Source: Lachnospiraceae bacterium
GTDB lineage: Bacteria > Bacillota > Clostridia > Lachnospirales > Lachnospiraceae
Direction: 5' to 3'
DNA length: 64,000 nucleotides
NCBI GenBank assembly: GCA_017399885.1
Contig: JAFQAU010000212.1
Coordinates: forward strand, 1 to 64,000
Shown: positions 1 to 10,226 of the stretch, piece after piece
Position numbering within the stretch: position 1 is the first letter of the stretch
Layout: every line of letters begins with the position of its first letter
The notes under the pieces: model-generated
Databases searched by the model: none
What the model saw: only the letters and a program-made list of their open reading frames with translations
What the model was told of the DNA's origin: nothing
Program-made: the position numbers and the translations under genes

Positions 1-177
1 TGCTCCACTTTGTGTGCCAGATGCGTGTTGCATGCCTTTTGCAACAATATTCCTTACGCATCTACTCTGTACGCTATTTTACTAAAACTCGTACCTCGTT
101 AAGTAAAATATGTGTGTGCACATCCTCGGGTCGCGTTTTTTTCTTTATAGGACGAACTTTCCTATAAAGTAAAAAAG
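1..177. repeat. Family 2 dispersed structured repeat, copy 1 (left end outside window)
   Basis: This stretch is almost identical over most of its length to 61000-61127, and its first 60 bases match 53350-53396. It contains an inverted repeat (ATGCGT near 20, ACGCAT near 55) enclosing TTGC/GCAA arms. It ends in the hairpin CTTTATAGGA / TCCTATAAAG at 143-169, flanked by a T tract on the left and an A tract on the right, so the stem extends symmetrically. About 50 bases present here (around 63-112) are missing from the 60950 copy. It does not code for protein. Confidence 0.8.
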
Positions 178-208
178 GTCGAAGAAAACAAAATTCCTTC
201 AACCTTTT
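171..208 (-). terminator. Rho-independent terminator of the chemoreceptor gene
   Basis: Read on the minus strand, AAAGGTTGAAG pairs with CTTCGACCTTT across a short loop and is followed by a T-rich run. It begins 8 bases after the receptor stop codon. The T run is shared with the end of the family 2 repeat. Confidence 0.7.
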
Positions 209-215
209 ATATACA

Positions 216-1937
216 TTATACAGTGTCTTCTCTTAATTTAAATTTACTTACCAATCCATCCATACTAGTTGCTTGTGCTGACAATTCCTGACTTGTAGCC
301 GATGCCTCTTCTGCTGTAGCTGAATTAGCTTGTACAACTTCAGAAATAGTAACAATTCCTTGATTAGCCTCTTTCATATGTAATGCCTGTTTCCTTGAGC
401 TATCACTCAAGTTTCTTGATGTATCAGCAATTTCATTTACAGATTCCACTACATGCTCTAGTACCTCGGAAGTTCTTACCACTGCCTGATTTCCAACTTC
501 CACTTCACTTAATGAATGCTCAATCAACTCACGAGTAGTTACAGCTGACTTTGCACTCTGTTCTGCCAGAGTTCTTATCTGTTCTGCCACTACAGCAAAT
601 CCTTTTCCTGCTTCGCCTGCCCTTGCTGCTTCAATTGCCGCATTCAACGAAAGAAGATTCGTCTGACTAGCTATATCTTCTATCTCCGCAATAATATTTC
701 CAATCTTCTTTGAACTATCACTGATTCGATCCATGGCTTCCATCATAACCTTCATTTCATTACGACTAGTACCAGCTTCTTCTGCACATTTCTTTGCACC
801 TTCATATGCAGCATATACTTCTTCTGCAGTCTTTTCCAAACCATTTGTAATCTCATCCATGGTCGTCTGTAGGCCATCTACAGATGTTGCTTGATCCGTT
901 GCACCTTCTGCAAGTGCCTGAGACGCCTCAGCCAGATTCTCAGCCCCAGCTGATACCATATCCGCCGCATCCAACACCTCTCTTAACGTACCATCTATCT
1001 GTCTATTCATCTTTCGAATTGCCATTAACAATGCATGATACTCTCCAACATACTCTTCTTCGCATGAAGTAGTAAGATTAAAATTCCTATTTCCCATTTC
1101 CTCAAGAAGCCATTGTAAATCTCCAAATATCATTCTAAGTTTTTCTGTGGTCCTTGTGACTTCCCTTGTCATACTTGCCACTTCATCTTCACTTTTCACA
1201 ACAGGAAATGGTGAAGATATATCTCCCTCTGCAAATGCTATCAATCTTTCCTCTAAATCATTCAATGGTTTTGCTATTCCTTTTGCAATCTTTCTTCCTA
1301 AATAGAAAGACACAGCACTTGCAAACACAATAATTATAATAATAACAATACCAAGGATAACCTCCAAGGCTAATAACTTATTATGAGACTCATCACCTAA
1401 TTCTATATTAGCATCCATCAAGCTTTGTAACGCATGATATGCCTCTTCATAAGCTGGTGCCATCTGGGAAACTGCCATCTCTTGGGCTTGCTTACAGCGT
1501 TCTACATCCTCCGTAGCACCCAGTTCTATTACCTCTTTATCAATTTCAAAATAGATATCGATTGCAGCCACTACATCATTATATGAATCTCTTCCAACAT
1601 CCGTAACAATTGATTCTTCAATTAATTCCAAATAATGGTATACCTCTTCCTTCTTTTCATCATGAGTTACCACCATTTTATCGATTAATTCCTGTTCCTC
1701 ATAACCAATTGCACCTCTAGTCCCGCTTCGCACATCAGCCAAAGCTGCCATTGCGTGACCTATGTCCCCCTGTGGAAATGCATAATACTTCAAAGTATGA
1801 TTATATTCGGATGCCATAACAAACACTACAACTAAGGCAACAATTGAAGCAATAGTTGCAAGCATAATTGTGATAATCGAACTGGTTTTTAACCTTTTTT
1901 CAATATTCATTTTATTTAGATCCAACTTCAACTTCAT
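216..1937 (-). CDS. Methyl-accepting chemotaxis protein
   Basis: Membrane chemoreceptor of 573 residues that would signal to CheA/CheW. Seen: TM1 at about 19-42, an extracellular helical region (43-188, resembling the four-helix-bundle sensor), TM2 at about 190-213, HAMP at 214-270, and a long coiled-coil signalling domain. The conserved hairpin tip lies near 424-455 ([19 protein letters not shown]), and a glutamate-rich methylation-like segment near 541-552. A GGGTGGAG ribosome site precedes the ATG. No cheA, cheW, cheB or cheR is nearby; the only chemotaxis partner is the CheY gene just upstream. The ligand cannot be told from the sequence. Confidence 0.93.
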   Translation of the reverse strand: MKLKLDLNKMNIEKRLKTSSIITIMLATIASIVALVVVFVMASEYNHTLKYYAFPQGDIGHAMAALADVRSGTRGAIGYEEQELIDKMVVTHDEKKEEVYHYLELIEESIVTDVGRDSYNDVVAAIDIYFEIDKEVIELGATEDVERCKQAQEMAVSQMAPAYEEAYHALQSLMDANIELGDESHNKLLALEVILGIVIIIIIVFASAVSFYLGRKIAKGIAKPLNDLEERLIAFAEGDISSPFPVVKSEDEVASMTREVTRTTEKLRMIFGDLQWLLEEMGNRNFNLTTSCEEEYVGEYHALLMAIRKMNRQIDGTLREVLDAADMVSAGAENLAEASQALAEGATDQATSVDGLQTTMDEITNGLEKTAEEVYAAYEGAKKCAEEAGTSRNEMKVMMEAMDRISDSSKKIGNIIAEIEDIASQTNLLSLNAAIEAARAGEAGKGFAVVAEQIRTLAEQSAKSAVTTRELIEHSLSEVEVGNQAVVRTSEVLEHVVESVNEIADTSRNLSDSSRKQALHMKEANQGIVTISEVVQANSATAEEASATSQELSAQATSMDGLVSKFKLREDTV

Positions 1938-1988
1938 ATACTCTCCACCCTTCTATTCAACCACATTCTGAAACATTGTAACAATTTA

Positions 1989-2136
1989 GGTAACAGTTCA
2001 GATAGGGACAATCACTTTTCTGATTGCCACGTATCAATATAGTATATTCTAATAGTTGTAAGTCCATCAGGGTCATTTTCCCCAATTTGCGTAAACTCAC
2101 AACGTAACAGCTCAGCCTCCAGCTGAACTGTTACCC
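1989..2136 (+). repeat. Family 1 long-form repeat, copy A
   Basis: It begins GGTAACAGTTCAG, then carries a CAATCA/TGATTG hairpin, the shared core GTATCAATATAGTATATTCT and TTGTAAGTCCAT, and ends in a short-form palindrome (2103-2136, GTAACAGCTCAGC / GCTGAACTGTTAC). The same order of blocks recurs at 7911-8058 (reverse), 32604-32713 and 35193-35289. A 64-codon open frame across it has no family resemblance and is taken as fortuitous. Confidence 0.8.
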
Positions 2137-2332
2137 ATTTGAAACCATGAGAACCACATACAAGTTCACGAGATCTACATTTGTAAAATAAATTTGAATA
2201 TTGCATAAATTGTAGCTTCTTAGAAATTAATATGCGTTTTCATCTGAACGGTTACAAAACCTTACATAATAAACAACAAATATTTCAGCTATGGAACTAT
2301 GCACCTTTCCTTAACCCTCATACTAATTTCAA

Positions 2333-2695
2333 CTAACCAATTACTTTTTTTACCGCTTCCAAAACTCTATCCGGTTGGAATGGTTTCACTATGAAATCTT
2401 TTGCTCCAGCTTGAATTGCCTCAATTACCATAGCCTGTTGTCCCATTGCCGAACACATAATTATCTTAGCATCTGGAACAGCACCTTTAATAGCCTTCAA
2501 AGCCTGAATACCATCCATCTCAGGCATAGTAATATCCATCATAACCAAATCCGGATTCAATTCTTTGTATTTCTCTATAGCTTTAGCGCCATTTTCTGCT
2601 TCTCCTACTACTACATAATTATTCTTTGTCAAAATATCCTTTATCATCATTCTCATAAATGCCGCGTCATCCACGATTAAAATATTTCCTGCCAT
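2333..2695 (-). CDS. cheY: CheY-type response regulator (receiver domain only)
   Basis: Single receiver domain of 120 residues. Numbered from the second ATG: acidic pocket D9/D10, phospho-acceptor D54 (VMMDITMPEMDG), switch residue S82 and K104 (FIVKPF). There is no output domain, so it should act by protein contact, probably at the flagellar motor or as a phosphate sink. The start at 2695 is preferred because GGGGG lies 8 bases before it; an upstream ATG at 2710 has no such site. It lies upstream of the chemoreceptor on the same strand, separated by about 400 bases that include a family 1 repeat. Confidence 0.9.
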   Translation of the reverse strand: MAGNILIVDDAAFMRMMIKDILTKNNYVVVGEAENGAKAIEKYKELNPDLVMMDITMPEMDGIQALKAIKGAVPDAKIIMCSAMGQQAMVIEAIQAGAKDFIVKPFQPDRVLEAVKKVIG

Positions 2696-3263
2696 ACTTT
2701 CAACCCCCATTTTAATATTAATTTACAAAGATACTATTGTTACTTATCACAATCATCTCTGTTTTTACTTTCTTTCATTTTCTTGCCTCTTAGCTATAGT
2801 GTAATTGTACACAAAACCTATGATTAAATCTTACTCTTCCCTCTTCTCCCCCCTAAACACATTAACTATTATTCAATGGAAATACAATTATAACAACCAT
2901 GAGCTAAGCTGTTATAGAATTGGACAAACATCCTGTTACTACCCAATTCCATTCTTATGGTGCCTTTCCTATGATCAGCTCCATAAATGTACTAACCTCC
3001 CGAAACTACTACACTGACTCAACACCTCTGCAATCCCCCCTATTGCACTCTATAAAATGTTTTCAATTAGATAATACCACAAACCAACTTATTTGTCAAT
3101 TTTATACATTAATCCCATTTATACTTCATATTTCTTTAAGCATTTTTACCAAGTTTTTAAATATATTTCATTTTTTTTAACTTTTTATGAATTTTTTACA
3201 AAACACAAATTTTCGTGAGCATGCTCACCGAGCGTTTTTTGCTCTATAGAACATATTTTTCTG
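2696..3263. other. Long AT-rich intergenic stretch, largely featureless
   Basis: No convincing gene is visible. Two overlapping plus-strand open frames (2805-3180) lack a ribosome site, have no family resemblance and show AT-driven composition. Positions 3213-3271 look like a decayed relative of the family 2 end hairpin (CTCTATAGAA... TTCTGTAAAG with flanking T and A tracts). The cheY promoter must lie here but I could not single it out. Confidence 0.5.
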
Positions 3264-3300
3264 TAAAGCAAAAAACAAGCTATCTTATCGATAGCTTGTT
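3264..3300 (-). terminator. Terminator of the cold-shock gene
   Basis: Perfect stem AACAAGCTATC / GATAGCTTGTT with a 5-base loop. On the minus strand it is followed by TTTTTGC. It lies about 100 bases after the csp stop codon. Confidence 0.8.
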
Positions 3301-3403
3301 CTCCAATCAATTATAACTTTTTGGTACATTATTCTCTATATCTCTAAACGTTAATACATTCTACAATATATAAAAGTAAGGTACATGGAAAGTAAAAATT
3401 TGA

Positions 3404-3604
3404 TTATAGCTTTGTAACGTTCGTAGCCTGTGGTCCTTTCGCACCTTCAATTACTTCGTACTCTACTTCCTGACCTTCTTCTAAAGACTTATATCCCTCC
3501 ATATTAAGTCCAGAATAATGAACGAATACGTCATTACCTTCCGCATCAGAAATAAATCCGAATCCTTTTTGATTATTAAACCACTTAACTGTACCTCTGT
3601 TCAT
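3404..3604 (-). CDS. Cold-shock family RNA/DNA-binding protein
   Basis: A 66-residue OB-fold protein with both nucleic-acid-binding motifs, RNP1 (KGFGFI) and RNP2 (VFVHY), and the usual opening MNRGTVKWF. Family role: single-strand RNA/DNA chaperone. The ATG at 3604 is chosen because GGAGG lies 7 bases before it and the length matches the family; an upstream ATG adds five residues. It is monocistronic, with its own promoter (3653-3681) and terminator (3264-3300). Confidence 0.96.
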   Translation of the reverse strand: MNRGTVKWFNNQKGFGFISDAEGNDVFVHYSGLNMEGYKSLEEGQEVEYEVIEGAKGPQATNVTKL

Positions 3605-3652
3605 GAGTCGTTCCTCCATAAAATATTATAATTGCGTAAAAGCAACACTCTC

Positions 3653-3681
3653 AATATACCATAGCTTGTAAAATTTGTCAA
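3653..3681 (-). promoter_or_regulatory. Sigma-A-type promoter of the cold-shock gene
   Basis: TTGACA (3681-3676), 17-base spacer, TATATT (3658-3653). Transcription would start near 3646, giving a 5' leader of about 40 bases. Confidence 0.8.
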
Positions 3682-3699
3682 TCATTTTTTCCAAAATTT

Positions 3700-3972
3700 T
3701 CACAAAAAAACTACAATTACTAGTAACATTTGCACAATTAATATTATGGGCATCCCTAGTTTAAAGGTTAAATGTTTGGTTTTATGTCGAAACATATGCA
3801 TACCATACATAGCCCCAATACTTCCCCCAACTATTGCAGAAAGAAACAGAGTTTTTTCCGGAATTCTATATTTTCCTTTTTTTGCTTTTTGCTTATCAAT
3901 TCCCATAAGGGCAAAGGCAACTAAATTAGCTACTACCAGGTAAACAATTATAAGCTTTACTATGATATCCAA
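3700..3972 (-). CDS. DUF1294 membrane protein
   Basis: About 90 residues: an N-terminal membrane segment (IVKLIIVYLVVANLVAFALMG), the family-like motif GIDKQKAKKGKYRIPE, two further hydrophobic segments with a GGSIGA stretch, and an RHKTKH motif. The TTG at 3972 is the likely start: AGGAG precedes it by 6 bases and it begins one base after the aspS stop. The longer frame starting at an ATG inside aspS is probably not used. Function unknown; tight coupling to aspS suggests cotranscription. Confidence 0.8.
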   Translation of the reverse strand: MDIIVKLIIVYLVVANLVAFALMGIDKQKAKKGKYRIPEKTLFLSAIVGGSIGAMYGMHMFRHKTKHLTFKLGMPIILIVQMLLVIVVFL

Positions 3973-3973
3973 T

Positions 3974-5773
3974 TTATTCTCCTTTTTCTTCTGTTTCAGT
4001 GATTCCGATTCCCAACTCATTTAATTGTTTTGGATCTACTACATTTGGAGCTTCTGACATTAAACAAGAGGCATCCTTCATCTTAGGAAAAGCAATGACA
4101 TCTCGAATACTATCCATCTTTGCCATAAGCATAACCATACGGTCTAACCCGTAAGCAAGTCCTGCATGTGGTGGCACCCCATATTTAAATGCATTTAATA
4201 AAAATCCAAACTGCTCATATGCTTGTTCTTTGCTAAATCCTAGCGCTTCAAACATTTTCTCCTGTACATCATCCATATGGATACGAACAGATCCTCCTCC
4301 AATTTCTGTACCATTTAGTACAATATCGTATGCTTTGGCACGCACACGTCCCGGATCAGAATCTAAATATTCTAAATCCTCTTCCATTGGCATGGTAAAT
4401 GGATGGTGCATTGCGGTATATCTTTGTTCTTCCTCTGACCATTCCAACAACGGAAATTCCGTTACCCATAAGAATTTATATTCATTTTTATCTAATAATT
4501 CCATTTGGTTTGCAAGCTCTAAACGAAGTGCACCAAGTACATCCCAAACTACTTTATTTTTGTCCGCCGCAAATAACAACAAGTCTCCATTTTCTCCATC
4601 CATTGCTTTTATAATATCGTTCATTTCTTGTTCTTTCATGAACTTAGCAAATGATGACTTAACAGTCCCATCTTGTCCTATAGCAATGTAAGCAAGTCCC
4701 TTCGCTCCATATCCCTTGGCAAATTCTACTAATGCATCTATTTTCTTTCTTGGCATAGAACCCTGTCCCTTAGCATTAATACCACGAACAGTTCCACCAT
4801 TTTCTATGGCTCCTTTAAATACAACAAATTCACAATCTTTTACAACGTCTGTCACATTTACCAATTCCATTCCAAAACGGATATCAGGCTTGTCAGAACC
4901 AAAACGATCCATTGCTTCCTGCCAAGTCATGCGCTGAATTGGCAAAGGTACATCAACACCTATTGTTTCTTTGAATACTTTCTGTAACAATCTTTCATTT
5001 ACATCTATTACATCATCCACATCTACAAATGACAGCTCCATATCTATCTGTGTAAACTCCGGCTGTCTATCAGCACGCAAGTCTTCATCACGAAAACATC
5101 TTGCTATTTGGAAATAACGGTCATAACCGGAACACATTAATAATTGTTTGAAAATCTGTGGTGATTGAGGCAATGCATAAAAATTTCCCGGATGTACACG
5201 ACTAGGTACCAAATAATCTCTAGCACCTTCTGGTGTGCTTTTATTTAAGATTGGTGTCTCAATCTCTAAAAATCCTTCTTCAGCTAAAAACTGTCTAGTT
5301 AAAGTGGATACCTGACTTCTTAAAATAAGATTTTTTTGTAAGTCTGGTCTTCTTAAATCTAAATAACGATATTTCAAACGTAATTCTTCTTTTGTCTTGC
5401 TTTCTTCTTCTATAGGAAACGGTGGTGTATCGGACTCTGATAGTACACGGATACTACACGCACGAATTTCTATTTCTCCGGTTTTAAGATTTGGGTTAAT
5501 CCCACCCTCTCGTAAACACACCTTACCAGTTACTGCAATTACAAACTCGCTACGAAGCTTTTCTGCCTTGGCAAAGCTTTCTGCCCCACAGTCACTTTCC
5601 TCGAATATAACTTGTAATAATCCGGAACGGTCACGCATGTCTACAAATATGATTCCACCTTTATTTCTCTGCTTTTGCACCCACCCCATTACAGTTACTT
5701 CTTGTCCTACATTGTCCTTTTTTAACTCTGCACATCTGCATGTTCTGTGTAATCCAGCCATTGATTCTGCCAT
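3974..5773 (-). CDS. aspS: Aspartyl-tRNA synthetase
   Basis: Class II synthetase that charges tRNA-Asp. From the preferred ATG it has 599 residues, the usual bacterial length. Seen: N-terminal OB anticodon-binding domain, motif 2 (FRDEDLRADRQPEFTQID), the bacterial GAD insertion and motif 3 (GLAYGLDRMVMLMAK). The start at 5773 has GGAGG 8 bases upstream; an earlier ATG at 5836 would overlap hisS and lacks a site. It follows hisS by about 40 bases, a common clostridial pair. Confidence 0.97.
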   Translation of the reverse strand: MAESMAGLHRTCRCAELKKDNVGQEVTVMGWVQKQRNKGGIIFVDMRDRSGLLQVIFEESDCGAESFAKAEKLRSEFVIAVTGKVCLREGGINPNLKTGEIEIRACSIRVLSESDTPPFPIEEESKTKEELRLKYRYLDLRRPDLQKNLILRSQVSTLTRQFLAEEGFLEIETPILNKSTPEGARDYLVPSRVHPGNFYALPQSPQIFKQLLMCSGYDRYFQIARCFRDEDLRADRQPEFTQIDMELSFVDVDDVIDVNERLLQKVFKETIGVDVPLPIQRMTWQEAMDRFGSDKPDIRFGMELVNVTDVVKDCEFVVFKGAIENGGTVRGINAKGQGSMPRKKIDALVEFAKGYGAKGLAYIAIGQDGTVKSSFAKFMKEQEMNDIIKAMDGENGDLLLFAADKNKVVWDVLGALRLELANQMELLDKNEYKFLWVTEFPLLEWSEEEQRYTAMHHPFTMPMEEDLEYLDSDPGRVRAKAYDIVLNGTEIGGGSVRIHMDDVQEKMFEALGFSKEQAYEQFGFLLNAFKYGVPPHAGLAYGLDRMVMLMAKMDSIRDVIAFPKMKDASCLMSEAPNVVDPKQLNELGIGITETEEKGE

Positions 5774-5814
5774 TTTATTAACCTCCACTTTCTCTATTTT
5801 TTTATCTGTCCTTA

Positions 5815-7068
5815 TTATGACTGTTGCAATATCCAATCTGCTATTTTATCTAATGCTAATTCTACTTCTTCATGACTTTCCATGTTTTTTACCTTAGCAC
5901 TTCCCTGTTCTAACTCATTGGTACCAAGCACTACTGTATTTTTTGCGCCTATCTTATTGGCATATTTCATTTGTGCCTTGGTGCTTCTATCCATATAATC
6001 CGTTTCTACAACTACTCCCTGTTCACGAAGCTGTTGCACTAGTTTGTATGCTTGTGCCCTTGCTTCTTTTCCCAAAATTCCCACATATAACTCTGGTGTA
6101 GGTGCAGCTTCCAGCTCTACTCCTTCTTGCTCTAGGAAATACAAAATTCTCTCTAATCCCATTCCAAATCCCACTGAAGGTATGTCCTGTTTTCCATCTA
6201 TCTGATTTACAAGATTATCATAGCGCCCACCACCACACAATGTAAATCCGTCTTTGTTTACAAATTCAAATACAGTTTTTGTATAATAGTCTAAGCCACG
6301 CACAATTCCCGTATCTATCTCATATGGTATCTGTAATTCATTTAACAATGCCTGTAATTCTTCAAAATGTTCTTTACACTCTTCATCTAAGTATTCTATG
6401 GTTCTTGGGGCCTCTGCTACAATTTCTTTACATTCTGTAACCTTACAGTCTATAACACGAAGAGGATTTTTTTCCATTCTCTCTTTACAGGTTGGACACA
6501 ATTTATCTTCATGTTTCTTTAGAAAAGTAAGCAATGCATCATTATATGTTTTTCTACAACAAGCACATCCTATGCTATTAATGTGTAGTTTTGCATCTTT
6601 TAACCCGATTTTACTTATTAAAGTTGTTATTAAAGAAATCAACTCTACTTCTGCTAAAGGACTCTTAGAACCTACAAACTCTACACCAAACTGATGATGT
6701 TGTCTTAATCTTCCACTCTGTGGTCTTTCATATCGAAATGCAGGTGTTACATAAAACATTTTTGTTGGCTGACTTTCCGCATACAAACTATTTTCAAGAT
6801 AAGCACGAATAGCCCCTGCTGTTCCTTCCGGTTTTAGAGAAATACTACGATCTCCCTTATCTAAAAATGTATACATTTCTTTTTGAACCACGTCTGTAGT
6901 TTCTCCTACTCCTCGCTGAAATAACTCTGTATGTTCAAACACTGGGGTAATAATCTCTTTTATGTTGTACACCTTGCATAAATTTCTGGCAATTTTTTCA
7001 ATTACTGTACGTTTATGCATATTCTCTCCATACCAATCCTGTGTTCCTTTTGGTCTTTGTGTAATCAA
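5815..7068 (-). CDS. hisS: Histidyl-tRNA synthetase
   Basis: Class II synthetase of 417 residues. Motif 2 region [17 protein letters not shown], histidine-binding [13 protein letters not shown], glycine-rich GGGRYDNL and motif 3 [13 protein letters not shown] are all present, followed by a C-terminal anticodon-binding domain. The start is a TTG at 7068 with GGAGG 8 bases before it. It also carries two CxxC-type pairs (CACC and CPTC) in the insertion region. Confidence 0.97.
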   Translation of the reverse strand: MITQRPKGTQDWYGENMHKRTVIEKIARNLCKVYNIKEIITPVFEHTELFQRGVGETTDVVQKEMYTFLDKGDRSISLKPEGTAGAIRAYLENSLYAESQPTKMFYVTPAFRYERPQSGRLRQHHQFGVEFVGSKSPLAEVELISLITTLISKIGLKDAKLHINSIGCACCRKTYNDALLTFLKKHEDKLCPTCKERMEKNPLRVIDCKVTECKEIVAEAPRTIEYLDEECKEHFEELQALLNELQIPYEIDTGIVRGLDYYTKTVFEFVNKDGFTLCGGGRYDNLVNQIDGKQDIPSVGFGMGLERILYFLEQEGVELEAAPTPELYVGILGKEARAQAYKLVQQLREQGVVVETDYMDRSTKAQMKYANKIGAKNTVVLGTNELEQGSAKVKNMESHEEVELALDKIADWILQQS

Positions 7069-7118
7069 TTTTTATTCCTCCAATACATTTTTATTTATTC
7101 TTACTATTATTCCATAAA

Positions 7119-7152
7119 CGTAACAGTTCAACCGAGGGCTGACCTGTTACCC
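7119..7152. repeat. Family 1 short palindrome
   Basis: GTAACAGTTCA and TGACCTGTTAC arms around an 8-base loop, between the HD-GYP gene and hisS. One arm is imperfect. No T tract follows, so it is not an obvious terminator. Confidence 0.65.
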
Positions 7153-7178
7153 ATAAACCACCACTAATAACTTAGGCA

Positions 7179-7853
7179 TCATTGTTCCTTCCCTAATCGT
7201 TCTTTTTTAAACAGATAATTGGTGAATTTTTCTGTCATTTCCGGTATTTCATCGAAATACATTTTATCAATTAAATGATCGGAATGTAATAGTCTTTGGA
7301 AAGCTATTAAAATCTTCACATCAAAATTCTTAGCTTCATCAAACATAACCTGGATGGCAGTCTCTCTATCAAAAGCAGTTCGATATGTACGATTAGAGGT
7401 CAACGCTGCGAATACATCACACACATGTAAAATTCTAGCACCATAAGGGATATCATCTCCAACTAAGTTTTCCGGGTATCCACTGCCATCATAATTTTCA
7501 TGATGATGATATACGGTCTGTTGCACAAAAGAGGAATACTCTCTTTTTCTTAACACATCATAGCTATATACCGAATGCATTCGAAAATATTTCATCTCTT
7601 CTACCGCCATGGCATCCTTACCATACAAATAACGATTCATTTTGATCTTTCCAATGTCATGAAGCAAACCTGCTATGGCAATTTCTCTACAAAATTCTTC
7701 GTCTTCCCCTAGCTCTTTTGCTAGTAATGCTGAAAAATTGCTTACTACAATACCATGACAAATAGCATCTACCAGTTCCTCTTTTATGGAATCTTCTAAT
7801 GTTTCCAGCTTACTATATTCCTGGTTATACATGTCTATATCTATATCTATCAT
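7179..7853 (-). CDS. HD-GYP domain phosphohydrolase
   Basis: About 224 residues. Motifs in order: HG, LLHDIGKIK (the HD pair), an H in FRMHSVYSYD, HHHENYDGSGYP (the HH...GYP signature), and DVFAALTSNRTYR. The family cleaves cyclic di-GMP in many members, so this is probably a c-di-GMP phosphodiesterase without a receiver domain. The ATG at 7853 is preferred (AAAGGGCGG 6 bases upstream). It sits between hemZ and hisS, separated from hemZ by a family 1 repeat. Confidence 0.88.
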   Translation of the reverse strand: MIDIDIDMYNQEYSKLETLEDSIKEELVDAICHGIVVSNFSALLAKELGEDEEFCREIAIAGLLHDIGKIKMNRYLYGKDAMAVEEMKYFRMHSVYSYDVLRKREYSSFVQQTVYHHHENYDGSGYPENLVGDDIPYGARILHVCDVFAALTSNRTYRTAFDRETAIQVMFDEAKNFDVKILIAFQRLLHSDHLIDKMYFDEIPEMTEKFTNYLFKKERLGKEQ

Positions 7854-7910
7854 GTCTATCCGCCCTTTCAACATAATTTAATGTCTATGGTTCTTTCTTC
7901 GGACAAATCT

Positions 7911-8058
7911 GCAACCGTTCGGTCAGAGAAGTAAACTGTTACGTTGTAAGCTCATGTAAAATCAAGTATTATCTGTCTAATGGACTTACAATCTGTAAAA
8001 TATACTACACTCACACATAGGCAATCAACTAAGTGATTGCCTCTACATATACAGTTAC
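7911..8058 (-). repeat. Family 1 long-form repeat, copy D (reverse orientation)
   Basis: Read on the minus strand it starts GTAACTGTATA, then AGGCAATCA/TGATTGCC hairpin, GTATATTTTACA and TTGTAAGTCCAT, then a matching ATGAGCTTACAA arm, and ends GTAACAGTTTA...CGGTTGC. Its starting GTAAC overlaps the end of hemZ, and the TAA inside it is the hemZ stop codon. Confidence 0.8.
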
Positions 8059-9518
8059 ATAAATTGTAATATGTTTTCTTTCCGTTCTATCATTTCATCA
8101 ATTCGACTTATATAGTCTCCTATATTCTTAACATTTTCAACACGCTCTAATTTCTTTTTCCCTGTAGGTGTAAGTACCTTTGTTGACGCCCCCGCCCCCA
8201 AAGCCAATATAGATTGTTTTTCTTCCATGATTATAATATTATATACACTTTCTTTTCCAGTCTTGGCATATCCCACATTCTCCCGGCTGTCACTATCTGT
8301 TCCTGTGGCATTCTTTTGTCGATACATGTAATAAGGAAGATACTCATGTTTTTTTGCAAAATCAGCTGTCATTGCAAGCATTTGACCAACATCGCCGGAC
8401 TGGGCATTCATTTCTTTCCCCTGATTAAGTAAAGATGCTCGTTTTATAACTAGAGAGTGTACGGTCAGACTATCAGGCTTTAAATCCACAACCCAATCAA
8501 GTGTCTTCTCTAAATGTTTTTCTCCTTCTCCCGGGAGACCTACAATCAGGTCCATATTAATATTGTCATGTCCAGCTTCTCTTGCCATGGCAAATCCATA
8601 TGCCACCTGGGAAACCGTATGTTTTCTTCCTATTCGAAGCAAGGTCTCCTCATTCATAGTCTGTGGGTTAATGGAGATTCTTGTTACCCCTGCTTCCTTT
8701 AACACCTTAAGCTTTTCAAATGTTATAGTATCCGGTCTTCCTGCTTCTACTGTAAATTCTACAGCCTTCTCCACTGGAAAACTTTCCCTTATTTTTGCAA
8801 GAAGCCTTCTTAATTGTTCTGCAGATAAGGTAGTTGGTGTACCACCACCAACATACACACTGGTTAATTGTTTCTTCCAATTCTTTTTTGAGAAATATGC
8901 TATTTCTTTAAATAAAGCCTGCAAATACTTCTCCATATAGTCGCCAAATTGTTCCATGGGAAAAGACGGAAAAGAACAATAATGACAGCGAGTAGGACAA
9001 AATGGGATTCCTATATAAAGACTATACCCATTCTCGTAATCAATGGCACGTAATATATCCAACTCTCTTTTTGCAATTTCATATCCCATAAGACTTTTTT
9101 CTCTGGAACATAAATATTGTTTCTGCATATAATCTACAACTTGTTCTTTTCCTCTTCCCTCTTCTATTTGCTCCATGGCAAGCTTGCTTGGTCTTACACC
9201 TGTGAGAGTTCCCCAAGGCAATTTTTTCCCTGATAATTTGGAAAGCAATTCATAAAGACTTTTTTTCAAAGTATTCTTGTAATTTCTTCCCGTTTTTTGA
9301 TCCGCCTGCTGTTGCGACGTATATGAAACATCATCTGCATACAAATCTATGATTACCTTATCCTCTAATAATTCTATATCTATATATATGGAATACAGAT
9401 TCTTATCTGTTTCTTTCTCTCCGCAACTAATTACTATCTGCTCTGTGGGATAGAACGATTTACAAAGCCCTTGTACATCATATACGTACAATTCTTTTGA
9501 TAATCTAATCTTAATCAT
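8055..9518 (-). CDS. hemZ: HemZ-type coproporphyrinogen dehydrogenase-like radical SAM protein
   Basis: Radical SAM enzyme of about 487 residues with the cluster motif CPTRCHYCSF after IGIPF, then GGGTPTTL and a C-terminal coproporphyrinogen-oxidase-like region. HemZ proteins are annotated as oxygen-independent coproporphyrinogen oxidases, though other activities occur in this subgroup. Start 9518 (MIKIRLSKELYVYDVQG) is preferred over an upstream ATG at 9572, since it matches the family N-terminus. The stop codon lies inside a family 1 repeat. Upstream neighbours are the MBL hydrolase and relA. Confidence 0.9.
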   Translation of the reverse strand: MIKIRLSKELYVYDVQGLCKSFYPTEQIVISCGEKETDKNLYSIYIDIELLEDKVIIDLYADDVSYTSQQQADQKTGRNYKNTLKKSLYELLSKLSGKKLPWGTLTGVRPSKLAMEQIEEGRGKEQVVDYMQKQYLCSREKSLMGYEIAKRELDILRAIDYENGYSLYIGIPFCPTRCHYCSFPSFPMEQFGDYMEKYLQALFKEIAYFSKKNWKKQLTSVYVGGGTPTTLSAEQLRRLLAKIRESFPVEKAVEFTVEAGRPDTITFEKLKVLKEAGVTRISINPQTMNEETLLRIGRKHTVSQVAYGFAMAREAGHDNINMDLIVGLPGEGEKHLEKTLDWVVDLKPDSLTVHSLVIKRASLLNQGKEMNAQSGDVGQMLAMTADFAKKHEYLPYYMYRQKNATGTDSDSRENVGYAKTGKESVYNIIIMEEKQSILALGAGASTKVLTPTGKKKLERVENVKNIGDYISRIDEMIERKENILQFM

Positions 9519-9574
9519 ACTGTTGTGAACCTTCTCTCTTGTACTTGCTTGCTTTTCCTTGTTTTGTAGCATTT

Positions 9575-10198
9575 TTAAACATAAGGATTATATTTTTTTT
9601 CATAGGATACAATGGTGCTATCCCCATGTCCCGGAAAAATCTGCATATCATCTGGTAATGTAAATATTTTCTCTCTTATACTTTCTTCTAATTGTCTTCC
9701 ATTTCCCGTAGGCAGGTCACTTCTCCCTACAGAAGCCTGAAAAATTGTATCTCCACTAAACAATACATTATCTTCCCTGAAACAATAGCATACTCCGCCT
9801 ATGGTATGACCAGGTGTATATAAAACCTCAATGGTAAAGCCTGCAATTTCTAAAACATCTTTATCTCTCAACATTTTGTCCGCTCTGACAATATAAGGCT
9901 GACAAATCATACTTCCAGAACAGTTCTGCATAGGATCTTTAAGAAGCTCTACCTCTTTTTCCCCTATATACACCTCTACACGAAACTCTTGTACTAATTC
10001 ATTTACTGCCATCATATGATCAAAATGTCCATGTGTGAGAAGAATTGCTTTTGTAGAGAGTCCTTCTTCTTTTATTTTTTCTATGATTTTTTTTGCTCCT
10101 TCTCCCGGATCAATAATTAATGCTTCTTTTGTATTCTCATTACTAACAATATAACAATTGGTAGACACAGGGCCCACAACCAATCTATTTATTCTCAT
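9575..10198 (-). CDS. Metallo-beta-lactamase-fold hydrolase (glyoxalase II-like)
   Basis: About 207 residues. Metal-binding motif THGHFDHMMAV, later PGHTIGGVCY, the bridging aspartate in FSGDTIF and a final histidine in FPGHGDST. The family includes hydroxyacylglutathione hydrolases, but the substrate here is unknown. The start MRINRLVVGPVSTNCYIV at 10198 fits the family; longer frames overlap relA. It lies in the conserved relA-MBL-hemZ order. Confidence 0.9.
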   Translation of the reverse strand: MRINRLVVGPVSTNCYIVSNENTKEALIIDPGEGAKKIIEKIKEEGLSTKAILLTHGHFDHMMAVNELVQEFRVEVYIGEKEVELLKDPMQNCSGSMICQPYIVRADKMLRDKDVLEIAGFTIEVLYTPGHTIGGVCYCFREDNVLFSGDTIFQASVGRSDLPTGNGRQLEESIREKIFTLPDDMQIFPGHGDSTIVSYEKKYNPYV

Positions 10199-10226
10199 AT
10201 TTTTTCCAAGCCTTTCTTTTATTGTC

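Noticed and set aside
143..169. CTTTATAGGA hairpin as a standard terminator
   Set aside because: The T tract lies before the stem and pairs with the following A tract, so no free U tail remains; it belongs to a dispersed repeat.
2012..2206. A 64-codon minus-strand frame
   Set aside because: Lies across a family 1 repeat, whose other copies have no equivalent open frame.
2805..3180. Two overlapping plus-strand frames in the cheY-csp gap
   Set aside because: No ribosome site, no recognisable family, AT-driven composition.
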